Source: Mesorhizobium sp. ES1-4
GTDB taxonomy: Bacteria; Pseudomonadota; Alphaproteobacteria; Rhizobiales; Rhizobiaceae
Length of the DNA: 64,000 nt
Assembly: GCF_020164745.1 (NCBI RefSeq)
Contig: NZ_JAIUGV010000002.1
Coordinates: 372,001-436,000, forward strand
Reading direction: 5' to 3'
Part shown: piece after piece, positions 53,946 through 61,623 of the stretch
Numbering within the stretch: the first letter of the stretch is position 1
Layout: each line of letters begins with the position of its first letter
Notes under the pieces: model-generated
The model's database searches: none
What the model was told of the DNA's origin: nothing
Seen by the model: the letters and a program-made list of their open reading frames with translations, nothing else
Translations under genes and position numbers: made by a program

Positions 53946-55580
53946 TCACCGCCTGATGTCGACTGGCGCCTCGATCTTCACCATCTCGAAGTCCGAGACC
54001 AGGATATCGAGGCGCACCGTCCAGCGGCCGGGGACCGGAATGATGAGGTTGTCGACACGCCAGCTGCCGTCGCCGGGCTTGGTTGCCGCACGCTTCAGCG
54101 GCTCGATGCCGGAATCGGGCTTCGACATCACCAGCGTCACTTCCTTGGCGTCGAGCGGCCCGAAATCGCCGGTCATGATGATCATCGATGCGGAGACCGG
54201 CCCGGCGTGGCCTGGCGTGATGCTGAGATCGGCCATGGCCTGCAGCGCGTGGATGTGGACCGAAACCGGCTGCGCCGCCGCGATCGCCAGCGCCCGTGGT
54301 GGCGGCGTGAAGCGCCAGCACGCGGCGACCCCGAGGATCGCCAGCACGATCAGCACTTCGACGCCCACCGAGCGGGCGAGCCTGCGTTGCACCTCGGTCG
54401 CTCCCGCCTCGGCCGAGGCGGTGAGCTTCCAGCGATTGACGGCGGCCAACGTGAACAGAAAGACCAGCAACCCGAGTTTCAGCAGCAGCAATCGGCCATA
54501 AGCAGTGTCGATCAGTGCCGAGGGCGTCCGCACCTGGATCACGGCCAGCACCACGCCTGCCGCGGCAAGCAAGGCGACCACGGGCAGGATTGCCCGTGAG
54601 AAGCGGCGCAGGAAATCGACGGAGCCCGCCGCTTGACGCTTCAGCGCGAGGCCGAGCGGCACCAGAGCGCCCGCCCAGAAGGCGATGCCGGCGCCATGCA
54701 CGAAGACCAGCGGCCGTGTCAGCCATTGCGGTTCGGCCGCACTGGCATGGCCGCTCGCGGTAAGCGCCGCGCCCACACCGGCCAGTCCGGCAAGGGCTAG
54801 AAGCCTGGCGGCCGCGCGCGGTCCGGCCAGCGACAACAGGCCAAGCCCCAGCGCGATCAGGGCGATCAGCACCGTCCAGCCGAAGCTGGTGCCGAACCCG
54901 GTGCGCCAGACAACCGGCTGCGCCAGATGAGAGAGCGGCGCACCAAGCGCATCGAGACCCTGGAAGCCCAGCGACAGCGGCGCCGCCACCAGCCCGCACA
55001 GGATCGACACGGCAACCAAGCGCTGACCGGCACGGCCGCCTCCGGCCAGCCAGGCAAGGGCGAAAGCGCCGCCGACACCGAGGAAAAGACCGATGTAGAG
55101 GAGGACCTTGCCGATCCAGATCGCCGAGCGCAGCGGCCAGTCAACCGTTTCGGAGACGGCCGGCGGCTCGCTTGGCGCACCGATGGAAAACAGGAGCGAG
55201 CCGCCGACCGGATGGCCATCGGCGGAAACGACACGCCAGCTCAGCACATGCGTGCCCGACTTGAGCGGCCGCGGATTGTCGATCTCGACCGTCTGGTCGC
55301 TCAGGCGGAAGGACGTCAGCGTAACCGGCGTGCCGTCGGGCGTCACCAGCGTCAGCACCAGCGGCGAGACCGGCTCGCTGAAGGTCAGCGAGAACCGCGC
55401 CGGCGCCTGCGCCATCACGGCGCCGTCGACCGGATCGGTCTTGATCAGCGCCGCATGAGCAAAGGCCTGATTTGTCGAGGCCATGACGATGAGCGCGATG
55501 ACCATCGCGAAAAGCCCACCGGCCCAGCCGAAGCGCTTGCCGATCGTTGCGGGCCTTTGAAGAAAGGGGGTCGCGTTCAT
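53946..55580 (-). CDS. Copper resistance CopC-CopD fusion protein
   Basis: A 544-residue membrane protein. A signal/anchor (about 12-40) precedes a CopC domain (about 42-140) that begins HAALIKTDPVDGAV, where the His is a copper ligand, with the later SADGHPVGG. The CopD part (about 150-400) has about eight helices. A C-terminal YtkA-like domain (about 445-540) follows. It probably imports or handles copper at the inner membrane. The start is set by the signal sequence; no strong ribosome site. Confidence 0.9.
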   Translation of the reverse strand: MNATPFLQRPATIGKRFGWAGGLFAMVIALIVMASTNQAFAHAALIKTDPVDGAVMAQAPARFSLTFSEPVSPLVLTLVTPDGTPVTLTSFRLSDQTVEIDNPRPLKSGTHVLSWRVVSADGHPVGGSLLFSIGAPSEPPAVSETVDWPLRSAIWIGKVLLYIGLFLGVGGAFALAWLAGGGRAGQRLVAVSILCGLVAAPLSLGFQGLDALGAPLSHLAQPVVWRTGFGTSFGWTVLIALIALGLGLLSLAGPRAAARLLALAGLAGVGAALTASGHASAAEPQWLTRPLVFVHGAGIAFWAGALVPLGLALKRQAAGSVDFLRRFSRAILPVVALLAAAGVVLAVIQVRTPSALIDTAYGRLLLLKLGLLVFLFTLAAVNRWKLTASAEAGATEVQRRLARSVGVEVLIVLAILGVAACWRFTPPPRALAIAAAQPVSVHIHALQAMADLSITPGHAGPVSASMIIMTGDFGPLDAKEVTLVMSKPDSGIEPLKRAATKPGDGSWRVDNLIIPVPGRWTVRLDILVSDFEMVKIEAPVDIRR

Positions 55581-55635
55581 GCTGTCGCCATGGAATTGGC
55601 GGCGCACCTTGCGGACAGGGCGCGCCGCCGGAAAA

Positions 55636-56154
55636 TCACTTCTTCGGCTTGAGCTTGATGCCGGGCGCCGGGTTCTCCAGCGCGTCCTCATCCTGTCCAG
55701 CCGCCGGAATCTCGATCCAGCGGACGGCTGCATCGCCGCATTCCTGCACCACTGGGAAGTAGAGCATCTGGCCGGGGGGCAGATCCGCCGCCAGCACCGC
55801 CCGGAAGACGAACTCATCGTAGAATTCATCCGGCAGATTGCCGCCGCTCCAGTCGACCTCCTTCACGCCGTCGGCCACCGCCTGGCCATAGAGCTGGTAG
55901 GATTTTTCGTACTTGCCCTTCTTGGTCTGCAGCGTCCAGCCTGGCTTCGGCATCGGCTTCACCGCGATCACACCTTCCGGGATCTGGACCCGGACGGCGG
56001 TTGTGGCTTTGCCGTCGCAGCCATGCGGAACGCGCAAGACGGCCTTGTAGGTCGAGCCGATGGCCGCCTCCTGGGTTTCGAGCGTGATGTGCGCGAAGGC
56101 GGCATTTGTCCCCAGCACGAGAAACGCGCCGGCCGCCAAAAGATACTTGTTCAT
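55636..56154 (-). CDS. YcnI family copper-associated protein (DUF1775)
   Basis: A 172-residue exported protein. The signal peptide (1-21) ends at AAFA, leaving an N-terminal HITLE whose His is a copper ligand in YcnI. The conserved core includes RVPHGCDGKATTAVRVQIPEG (split by family alignment near 42-62) and PKPGWTLQTKKG. It acts in the periplasm as a copper chaperone. It lies 55 bases from the CopC-CopD gene. Confidence 0.9.
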   Translation of the reverse strand: MNKYLLAAGAFLVLGTNAAFAHITLETQEAAIGSTYKAVLRVPHGCDGKATTAVRVQIPEGVIAVKPMPKPGWTLQTKKGKYEKSYQLYGQAVADGVKEVDWSGGNLPDEFYDEFVFRAVLAADLPPGQMLYFPVVQECGDAAVRWIEIPAAGQDEDALENPAPGIKLKPKK

Positions 56155-56193
56155 GATCGTCCCTCTGATTTCAAAATTGGTGGATAGGCGCGA

Positions 56194-56736
56194 TCAATTG
56201 GCGTGGTCGTCCATGCCGCCCATTTCGCCCATGCCCTCGACGGCGAACTCGACGCTGACAGTGCCGGCCTTCTCGAAGGTCAGCGTGGCGGCGAATTTTT
56301 CGCCCTGCTTGGGTTGCCGCTTGAGGCCGATGAACATCAGGTGATAGCCGCCGGGCGCCAGCGCCACCTTGCCTCCCGCCGGTATCTCCAGGCCACCGGC
56401 GACCGGCCGCATGGTCATGACGCCATCCTTGACGGCCATTTCATGCAGTTCGGCCTTTTCGGAGACATCGGAGGAGATCGATAGCAACCGGTCCGCGGCG
56501 CCGCCCTTGTTGAGGATGGTGAAATAGCCGCCGGCCACCTTGGCGCCGGCCGGCGTGGCGCGTGACCAGGGGTGTTCGATTTCGAGATCGCCAACCTTGA
56601 ATTCGTGCGCCAGGACCGACTGGGCGCCTACGAACAGCAGGGCAAAGACCAGCGTGATAATGCCGATACGCGCCTTGAAACGAGACAGGGCGAGGCTGAA
56701 CACGGTGCCCGCCGACATACGGAAAGAATGGGACAT
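56194..56736 (-). CDS. Copper chaperone PCu(A)C
   Basis: A 180-residue periplasmic protein with a long N-terminal signal (about 1-45, ending near VLAHE). The PCuAC domain keeps the copper motif: HEM near residue 104, Met in MTMRP, and HLM near 142. It delivers Cu(I) to cytochrome oxidase. The start MSHSFRMS follows GGAGC; longer frames are unsupported. It is part of the copper cluster with YcnI and CopC-CopD. Confidence 0.9.
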   Translation of the reverse strand: MSHSFRMSAGTVFSLALSRFKARIGIITLVFALLFVGAQSVLAHEFKVGDLEIEHPWSRATPAGAKVAGGYFTILNKGGAADRLLSISSDVSEKAELHEMAVKDGVMTMRPVAGGLEIPAGGKVALAPGGYHLMFIGLKRQPKQGEKFAATLTFEKAGTVSVEFAVEGMGEMGGMDDHAN

Positions 56737-56831
56737 GGTTGCTCCATGACGTGATGATCGCGCCGTCTCCGGTCGCGAATGGCTTGATGTTGGATGAGTA
56801 CGCTCGCGAAAGGTTCCGCAAGCAAGCAGGC

Positions 56832-57215
56832 TCAAGCCGCCAGTGGCGGCGCGCGCGGGTTCGACGGCGAGCGTTCGCGGGCGAAGTCGAGATGCGTGGT
56901 CGCCGGGAAGACGAAGGCGACGGTCTCGAAGGAAAGAGACGAAAGCGCGAGCCCGGCCTCGGGCGGCTGCGCATAGGCCGGCGAAAACATGCTGCAGCCG
57001 AGCGTGCAGCAGGCCGGCAGATGTGACGGGTGCTGGTCGCCGCCGGGAAGCCGGGTGGCGCCGTCGTGGGTACAGATGACGTTGCCGAAGGCATCGAGCT
57101 GCGCGACATTCGGCCCTGTGCCGAAGGCGAGCGCACCGAAAGTCGACTGGAGCAACAGCAGATAGGCCGCGACAAGCGCGACCGGCATATTCCACCGCTT
57201 ACCCTTCTTGTTCAA
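56832..57215 (-). CDS. DUF2946 family protein
   Basis: A 127-residue protein. A basic start (MNKKGKRW) and a hydrophobic segment (about 10-30) suggest a signal anchor. The middle has ICTHDG and a cluster HPSHLPACCTLGCSMF with Cys and His residues that may bind copper. Family DUF2946 often sits beside copper genes. The start may be the TTG at 57215 or the ATG at 57188. It begins the copper cluster. Confidence 0.75.
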   Translation of the reverse strand: MNKKGKRWNMPVALVAAYLLLLQSTFGALAFGTGPNVAQLDAFGNVICTHDGATRLPGGDQHPSHLPACCTLGCSMFSPAYAQPPEAGLALSSLSFETVAFVFPATTHLDFARERSPSNPRAPPLAA

Positions 57216-57327
57216 AGGACTTGCCTGCTCAAAACATCCGCCTCTTCAGGCGACCACCGGAAAGACACTTAACACGGCAGCCAGTGGTCGAAAATCGCCA
57301 AATCGACGCTGCGGCAACGCGGCAGGA

Positions 57328-58230
57328 TCAGCTCTTTTGGGACGGCCGGCTTTCCGGTATCGAGGTCAGCAAGGTCTGGCGTGCCGACTTCAGATGCTTG
57401 CGGCAGGCGGCATCGACCTTGCCTAGGTCGCGCGACTTGAGTGCCTCGATATAGGTTAGATGCTCGCCGATCGCGACTTCGTTACGCTCGCGTTCCTGTG
57501 CCTTGTTCCACTGGTAGTGGTAGTGGAAGATCATGGCGATGACATCGTAAAAATCGACGATGAAACGGTTGTGCGAAGCGCGATGGATGAGCCGGTGGAA
57601 GCGCTCGTCGAGTTCCGAGAACTCATTGAAGCGCGTCGCGATCTCGCGCCGCAGCAAACGATGTTCCTCTTCCAGGCGGTCTAGATCGCCCCAGACCGGA
57701 CTGTCCTGCGGCAGCGCGGTGAAGGCGGCCGCCGAACGCAATTCGAACATTTCGCGGATTTCGGTCAGTTCCAGCGCGAAGGCCCGTGTAAAGCCTTTCA
57801 GCACCCAATGGCTGTTGCGGCGTTTTTCGATCAGGCCGAAACGGGAGAAGCGGATGAGGAACTCGCGCACGCTGGTGGTGCCGACACCGATCTCGCGCGC
57901 CAGTTCGAGCTCGTTGATCTGCATGCCGGCCTCTGCGCCGCCGGCCAGCAGCCTGCGCATGAACGACCGTTCGATGATCTCGGCCAGCGTGTCGGTTTCT
58001 TCCTCGGGAAAGAAATCGTCGGAACGCGGGTCGCGCAGCACCGTCTTGGCACGCTTGTTCCAGGCGATCAGGCCGGTTTCCTCCATGCGCGCCAGGATGC
58101 TGCGCACGGTCGTGCGGCTGACGCCAAGCAGCGCGCCCAGTTCCGGTTCCGACGGCAGGCTGCGCGTTTCGTCGAGCAGCCTGAGGCAGCGGTTGTAGGC
58201 GTCCTTGTAGACGTTGTTGCTCTTCGACAT
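57328..58230 (-). CDS. GntR family regulator with two winged-helix domains and FCD domain
   Basis: A 300-residue regulator. Two wHTH segments are visible: the first (about 10-65, LPSEPELGALLGVSRTTVRS) and the second (about 80-145, ELELAREIGVGTTSVREFL). An FCD ligand domain (about 148-290) follows. Single wHTH is the norm in FadR-type proteins, so the tandem form is unusual. It is divergent from uxaA and is the probable regulator of that locus. Starts at 58230 and 58245 are both possible. Confidence 0.85.
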   Translation of the reverse strand: MSKSNNVYKDAYNRCLRLLDETRSLPSEPELGALLGVSRTTVRSILARMEETGLIAWNKRAKTVLRDPRSDDFFPEEETDTLAEIIERSFMRRLLAGGAEAGMQINELELAREIGVGTTSVREFLIRFSRFGLIEKRRNSHWVLKGFTRAFALELTEIREMFELRSAAAFTALPQDSPVWGDLDRLEEEHRLLRREIATRFNEFSELDERFHRLIHRASHNRFIVDFYDVIAMIFHYHYQWNKAQERERNEVAIGEHLTYIEALKSRDLGKVDAACRKHLKSARQTLLTSIPESRPSQKS

Positions 58231-58394
58231 CCCTGCCCCACTCATGCCGGCGCTTGCGGTGGCCGGCTTGAAGCGCAATATGACGTTCCCACGACCCTGA
58301 AAAGCAGGAAACGCTTTCATCAGGCCCGGTTCACTGTTTCCAGCGCCATCATTTTCCCAAGGCCGGAACGACAGCGAAAAAACAATTGACGCAA

Positions 58395-58414
58395 AACTGT
58401 TTTTTCCCGATAAA
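58395..58414 (+). promoter_or_regulatory. Motif shared with the rbsB-like promoter region, uxaA copy
   Basis: AACTGTTTTTT, three bases, GATAAA lies about 60 bases before uxaA. The same two half-sites with the same spacing occur at 60391. It is a candidate binding site of the adjacent GntR regulator or a shared promoter element. Confidence 0.5.
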
Positions 58415-58476
58415 AGACATTAACTCTTAACAGGCGCGTGTCAATCCGCGCATCCCAGATCACCCAGGAAACGCCC

Positions 58477-59982
58477 GTGAACGTCTCGAACACCATCCTT
58501 CTGTCTCCCGCCGACAATGTCGCCGTTGCCAATGGCCGCATCGAGGTCGGCACCGCACTGCCGGGTGGCGCGCTCGCCGCCGCTATCATCGAGCCTGGCC
58601 ACAAGGTGGCGATCAAGCCGATCTCCTCCGGTGAAGCCGTGGTCAAATATGCCCAGGCGATCGGCCGCGCCACACAGGACATCGCGCCGGGCGAGCATGT
58701 CCATTCACACAATCTGGTCTTCGAGGCCGGCCGGTTGCCCGTGGTGCCGCCGAACGAGGCCGAGCACGCAACCGAAGCCGACCGCGCCCGCACCTTCATG
58801 GGCTATCGCCGTGCCGACGGCCGCGCCGGCACGCGCAACTTCATCGGCATCATCGCCAGCGTCAATTGCTCGGCCACCGTCTGCCATTCGATCGCCGACA
58901 CGGCCAACAGGACCTTGCTGCCGAAATATCCCGGCATCGACGGCTTCGTGCCGATCGTCCATGGCCAGGGCTGCGGCATGAGCGGCACCGGGGATGGCAT
59001 GATGGTGCTGCATCGGACCTTGGCCGGCTATGCCCGCCATCCGAATTTCGGTGGCGTGCTGATGGTCGGCCTCGGCTGCGAGGTCAACCAGCTCACCCTC
59101 TACGGCCAGAAGGGAGCCGCCGCCGGCAAACGCCATTTCAACATCCAGGATGCCGGCGGGTCGCGCAAATCGGTGGAAAAGGCGATGGGCGTGCTGGCCG
59201 AGATTGCCGAGGAAGTCGGGCAGTTGAAGCGTGAGCCGATCCCGGTCAGCGAGATCGTCGTCGGCCTGCAATGCGGCGGCTCCGACGGCATGTCGGGCAT
59301 CACCGCCAATCCGGCGCTGGGTGCGGCCGTCGACATCCTGGCCGGCGTCGGCGGTATCGGCATCCTTTCGGAGACGACGGAAATCTATGGCGCCGAACAC
59401 CTGCTCGCCTATCGAGCGGCAACGCCCGAGGTGGCCAGGAAGCTCGATGGTTATGTGAAATGGTGGGAAGATCACGTCGCCAAGCACGGCGCCTCGATCG
59501 ACAACAACCCCTCCCCCGGCAACAAGCGCGGCGGCCTCACCACCATTTTGGAAAAGTCGCTCGGTGCCGTCGCCAAGGGCGGCCAGACGCCGCTCAACGG
59601 CGTGTTCGGCTATGCCGAGAAGGTCACCGGCAACGGGTTGGTGTTCATGGACACGCCCGGCTACGACCCGGTCTCGGCCACCGGACAGGTCGCGGGCGGC
59701 GCCAATGTCATCGTCTTCACCACCGGTCGCGGCTCCTGCTTCGGCTGCCGGCCGACACCGTCGATCAAGGTCGCCACCAACTCGACAATGTATCACCAGA
59801 TGGAAGAGGACATGGACGTCAATTGCGGCGTCATCGCCTCCGGCGAAAAGACCATTGCCGGCATGGGCCGCGAGATCTTCGAGCTGATCGTCGAGACGGC
59901 TTCGGGCCGCAAGACCAAGAGCGAGGATTTTGGCTACGGCGACAACGAGTTCGTGCCCTGGCATCTCGGCGCAACGCTCTAG
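58477..59982 (+). CDS. Altronate dehydratase family protein (UxaA-like)
   Basis: A 501-residue dehydratase. The N-terminal SAF domain (about 1-80, LLSPADNVAVANGRI) precedes the large GarD/SAF C-terminal part with conserved cysteines in SVNCSATVCHSI, GQGCGMSG, GLGCEVNQ, GLQCGGSDGMSG and GRGSCFGCRPTPSIKV. These metal-dependent enzymes dehydrate altronate, galactarate or related sugar acids. The GTG at 58477 has AGGAA at proper distance; an upstream GTG at 58438 has none. Confidence 0.9.
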   Translation: MNVSNTILLSPADNVAVANGRIEVGTALPGGALAAAIIEPGHKVAIKPISSGEAVVKYAQAIGRATQDIAPGEHVHSHNLVFEAGRLPVVPPNEAEHATEADRARTFMGYRRADGRAGTRNFIGIIASVNCSATVCHSIADTANRTLLPKYPGIDGFVPIVHGQGCGMSGTGDGMMVLHRTLAGYARHPNFGGVLMVGLGCEVNQLTLYGQKGAAAGKRHFNIQDAGGSRKSVEKAMGVLAEIAEEVGQLKREPIPVSEIVVGLQCGGSDGMSGITANPALGAAVDILAGVGGIGILSETTEIYGAEHLLAYRAATPEVARKLDGYVKWWEDHVAKHGASIDNNPSPGNKRGGLTTILEKSLGAVAKGGQTPLNGVFGYAEKVTGNGLVFMDTPGYDPVSATGQVAGGANVIVFTTGRGSCFGCRPTPSIKVATNSTMYHQMEEDMDVNCGVIASGEKTIAGMGREIFELIVETASGRKTKSEDFGYGDNEFVPWHLGATL

Positions 59983-60050
59983 CTTTGTATTCGCGCATTC
60001 CCGAAGCCGCCGGGATCCGCCGGCAGCGGCGGGCAACAGGGAGGTTGTGC

Positions 60051-60212
60051 ATGGAAAGACGCCGCATTGGCCAGACAGCACTGGAGGTCAACGAGATCAG
60101 CCTCGGCGGCCTCTACGGCGCCTGTTCGGCTTGCCTGAACGGCGCTTCGGCGATTTCCTCCGCTACAAGCCGCGCGATTCCTTCACAATGTCGCGATCCT
60201 GGAAAAGAATGA
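60051..60212 (+). pseudogene. Remnant of an aldo/keto reductase (D-threo-aldose 1-dehydrogenase type)
   Basis: The frame begins MERRRIGQTALEVNEISLGG, the start of this reductase family, 68 bases after uxaA. Immediately after, similarity continues only in another frame as LPERRFGDFLRYKPRDSFTMS, a later part of the same family (about residue 50-70). The rest of the gene is missing. So an internal deletion and a 3' truncation have removed most of the roughly 320-residue protein. Confidence 0.7.
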
Positions 60213-60234
60213 ACATTCCATGTTGACGTAGTTG

Positions 60235-60250
60235 TGGAATTAATATTCCA
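60235..60250. promoter_or_regulatory. Inverted repeat upstream of the sugar ABC transporter
   Basis: TGGAAT and ATTCCA flank TAAT. Two further half-sites, ATTCCA (60215-60220) and GCGGAAC (60256-60262), are nearby. The binding protein is unknown. Confidence 0.4.
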
Positions 60251-60390
60251 TAAATGCGGAACGGAAACGGGAGCGCTCAACCAACAAAAAGGAGGAATTG
60301 CGCTGGTAGTCGGCCGGTTCTCAGGCCACGGATACGCTGGCCGCAAACACCGCTTGCATCAGCTGGACCGATGCACTATCAAAACGGTGC

Positions 60391-60410
60391 AACTGTTTTT
60401 TATTGATAAA
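60391..60410 (+). promoter_or_regulatory. Motif shared with uxaA, rbsB-like gene copy
   Basis: AACTGTTTTTT, three bases, GATAAA recurs here with the same spacing as at 58395. It is 72 bases before the rbsB-like start and implies common control of the two transcripts. Confidence 0.5.
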
Positions 60411-60481
60411 GTTCTGTTTGGGCCACGCCTATCCGAACCGGGCTTCCGTGAATGTTCACCAGGCGACTTAGGGAGGATCCT

Positions 60482-61477
60482 ATGAAATTCGTGACCAGCA
60501 TTCTTAACCGCCGCGCCGTCATGGCCGTGGCGGCAGCCTCGATGCTCGCCGGCGTCATGCATACCGCACCGGTTTCGGCGGCTGATGTGACCATTCCGAT
60601 CATCGTCAAGGACACGACGTCCTTCTACTGGCAGATCGTTCTGGCCGGCGCCCGCAAGGCCGGCAAGGACCTCGGCGTCAACGTGCCGGAACTCGGCGCC
60701 CAGGCTGAAACCGACGTCAACGGCCAGATCTCCATCCTCGAGAACGCCGTCGCCGGCAATCCGGCCGCCATCGTCATCGCGCCGACCGAAGCCAAGGCGC
60801 TCGGCAAGCCGATCGACGAGGCCGCCACCAAGGTCAAGATCATCGGCATCGACTCCAGCGCCGACTCCAAGGCGTTCACCTCGTTCCTCACCACCGACAA
60901 CGTGCAGGGCGGCCGCGTCGCGGCGGACGGTCTTGCGGCTGCCATCGGCGAGGCCAATGGCGGCAAGATCGAAGGCAAAGTTGCCCTGATCACCGCGCTT
61001 CCTGGCGCCGGCTCGCTCGAGCAGCGCGCTCAGGGATTCAAGGAAGAACTCAAGGCCAAGTATCCAGGACTTGAACTGATCGCCGACAAATATGCCGATG
61101 GTCAGGCCACCACCGGCCTCAACATCGCCACCGACCTGATCACCGCCAATCCGGATCTGAAGGGTATCTTCGCGTCCAACCTGATCATGGCGCAGGGCGT
61201 CGGCCAGGCGGTCGCCGAGAACAAGCTGGCCGGCAAGGTCGCTCTGATCGGTTTCGACAGCGACGAGAAGCTGATCAAATTCCTGAATGACGGCGTCATT
61301 TCCGGCCTCGTCGTGCAGGATCCTTACCGGATGGGCTACGACGGCATCAAGACCGCGCTCGCGGCTTCGAAAGGCGAGAAGGTCGAAGCCAATGTCGACA
61401 CCGGCGCAAACCTCGTCACCAAGGCCAATATGAAGGAACCGAAGATCGACGCGCTGCTCAATCCGAAACTCAACTGA
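60482..61477 (+). CDS. Sugar ABC transporter substrate-binding protein, RbsB-like
   Basis: A 331-residue periplasmic protein. A signal peptide (about 1-33, ending near PVSAAD) precedes the periplasmic-binding-protein type 1 fold, with DTTSFYWQIVLAGARKA, VIAPTEAKAL and ALIGFDSDEK. GGGAGGATCC precedes the ATG. It supplies the sugar to the RbsA and RbsC-type proteins encoded next. By context with uxaA the ligand may be a pentose, hexose or deoxy sugar; this is inference. Confidence 0.93.
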   Translation: MKFVTSILNRRAVMAVAAASMLAGVMHTAPVSAADVTIPIIVKDTTSFYWQIVLAGARKAGKDLGVNVPELGAQAETDVNGQISILENAVAGNPAAIVIAPTEAKALGKPIDEAATKVKIIGIDSSADSKAFTSFLTTDNVQGGRVAADGLAAAIGEANGGKIEGKVALITALPGAGSLEQRAQGFKEELKAKYPGLELIADKYADGQATTGLNIATDLITANPDLKGIFASNLIMAQGVGQAVAENKLAGKVALIGFDSDEKLIKFLNDGVISGLVVQDPYRMGYDGIKTALAASKGEKVEANVDTGANLVTKANMKEPKIDALLNPKLN

Positions 61478-61498
61478 GCATCAGCACGGAAACATGGC

Positions 61499-61521
61499 TT
61501 CCGGGGTCTCGTGCCCCGGAA
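61499..61521. terminator. Intercistronic hairpin after the rbsB-like gene
   Basis: TTCCGGGG and CCCCGGAA form a perfect 8-bp stem with a 7-base loop and no T-run. Such hairpins often stabilise the binding-protein mRNA or cause partial termination, giving more binding protein than ATPase. Confidence 0.55.
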
Positions 61522-61623
61522 ACCGAACGCATTGGAAATCCGTCGCCTTGGGCTAGACTGCTTGGCGAGAGTTTCAAAGCCTCGCAGCGTGCCAAATCGT
61601 GAGGCCAATCTGGGAGGATTGTC

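Larger units (their letters stand above)
60213..60481. other. Promoter region of the rbsB-like gene
   Basis: This A/T-richer stretch contains the inverted repeat TGGAAT-TAAT-ATTCCA (60235-60250), a near-palindrome AAAACxGT/ACxGTTTT (about 60381-60399) and the composite motif shared with uxaA. It should carry the promoter of the ABC transporter genes. Confidence 0.5.

Noticed and set aside
60113..60346. Minus-strand small gene in the uxaA-rbsB gap
   Set aside because: No ribosome site or similarity; it overlaps the reductase remnant and promoter elements.
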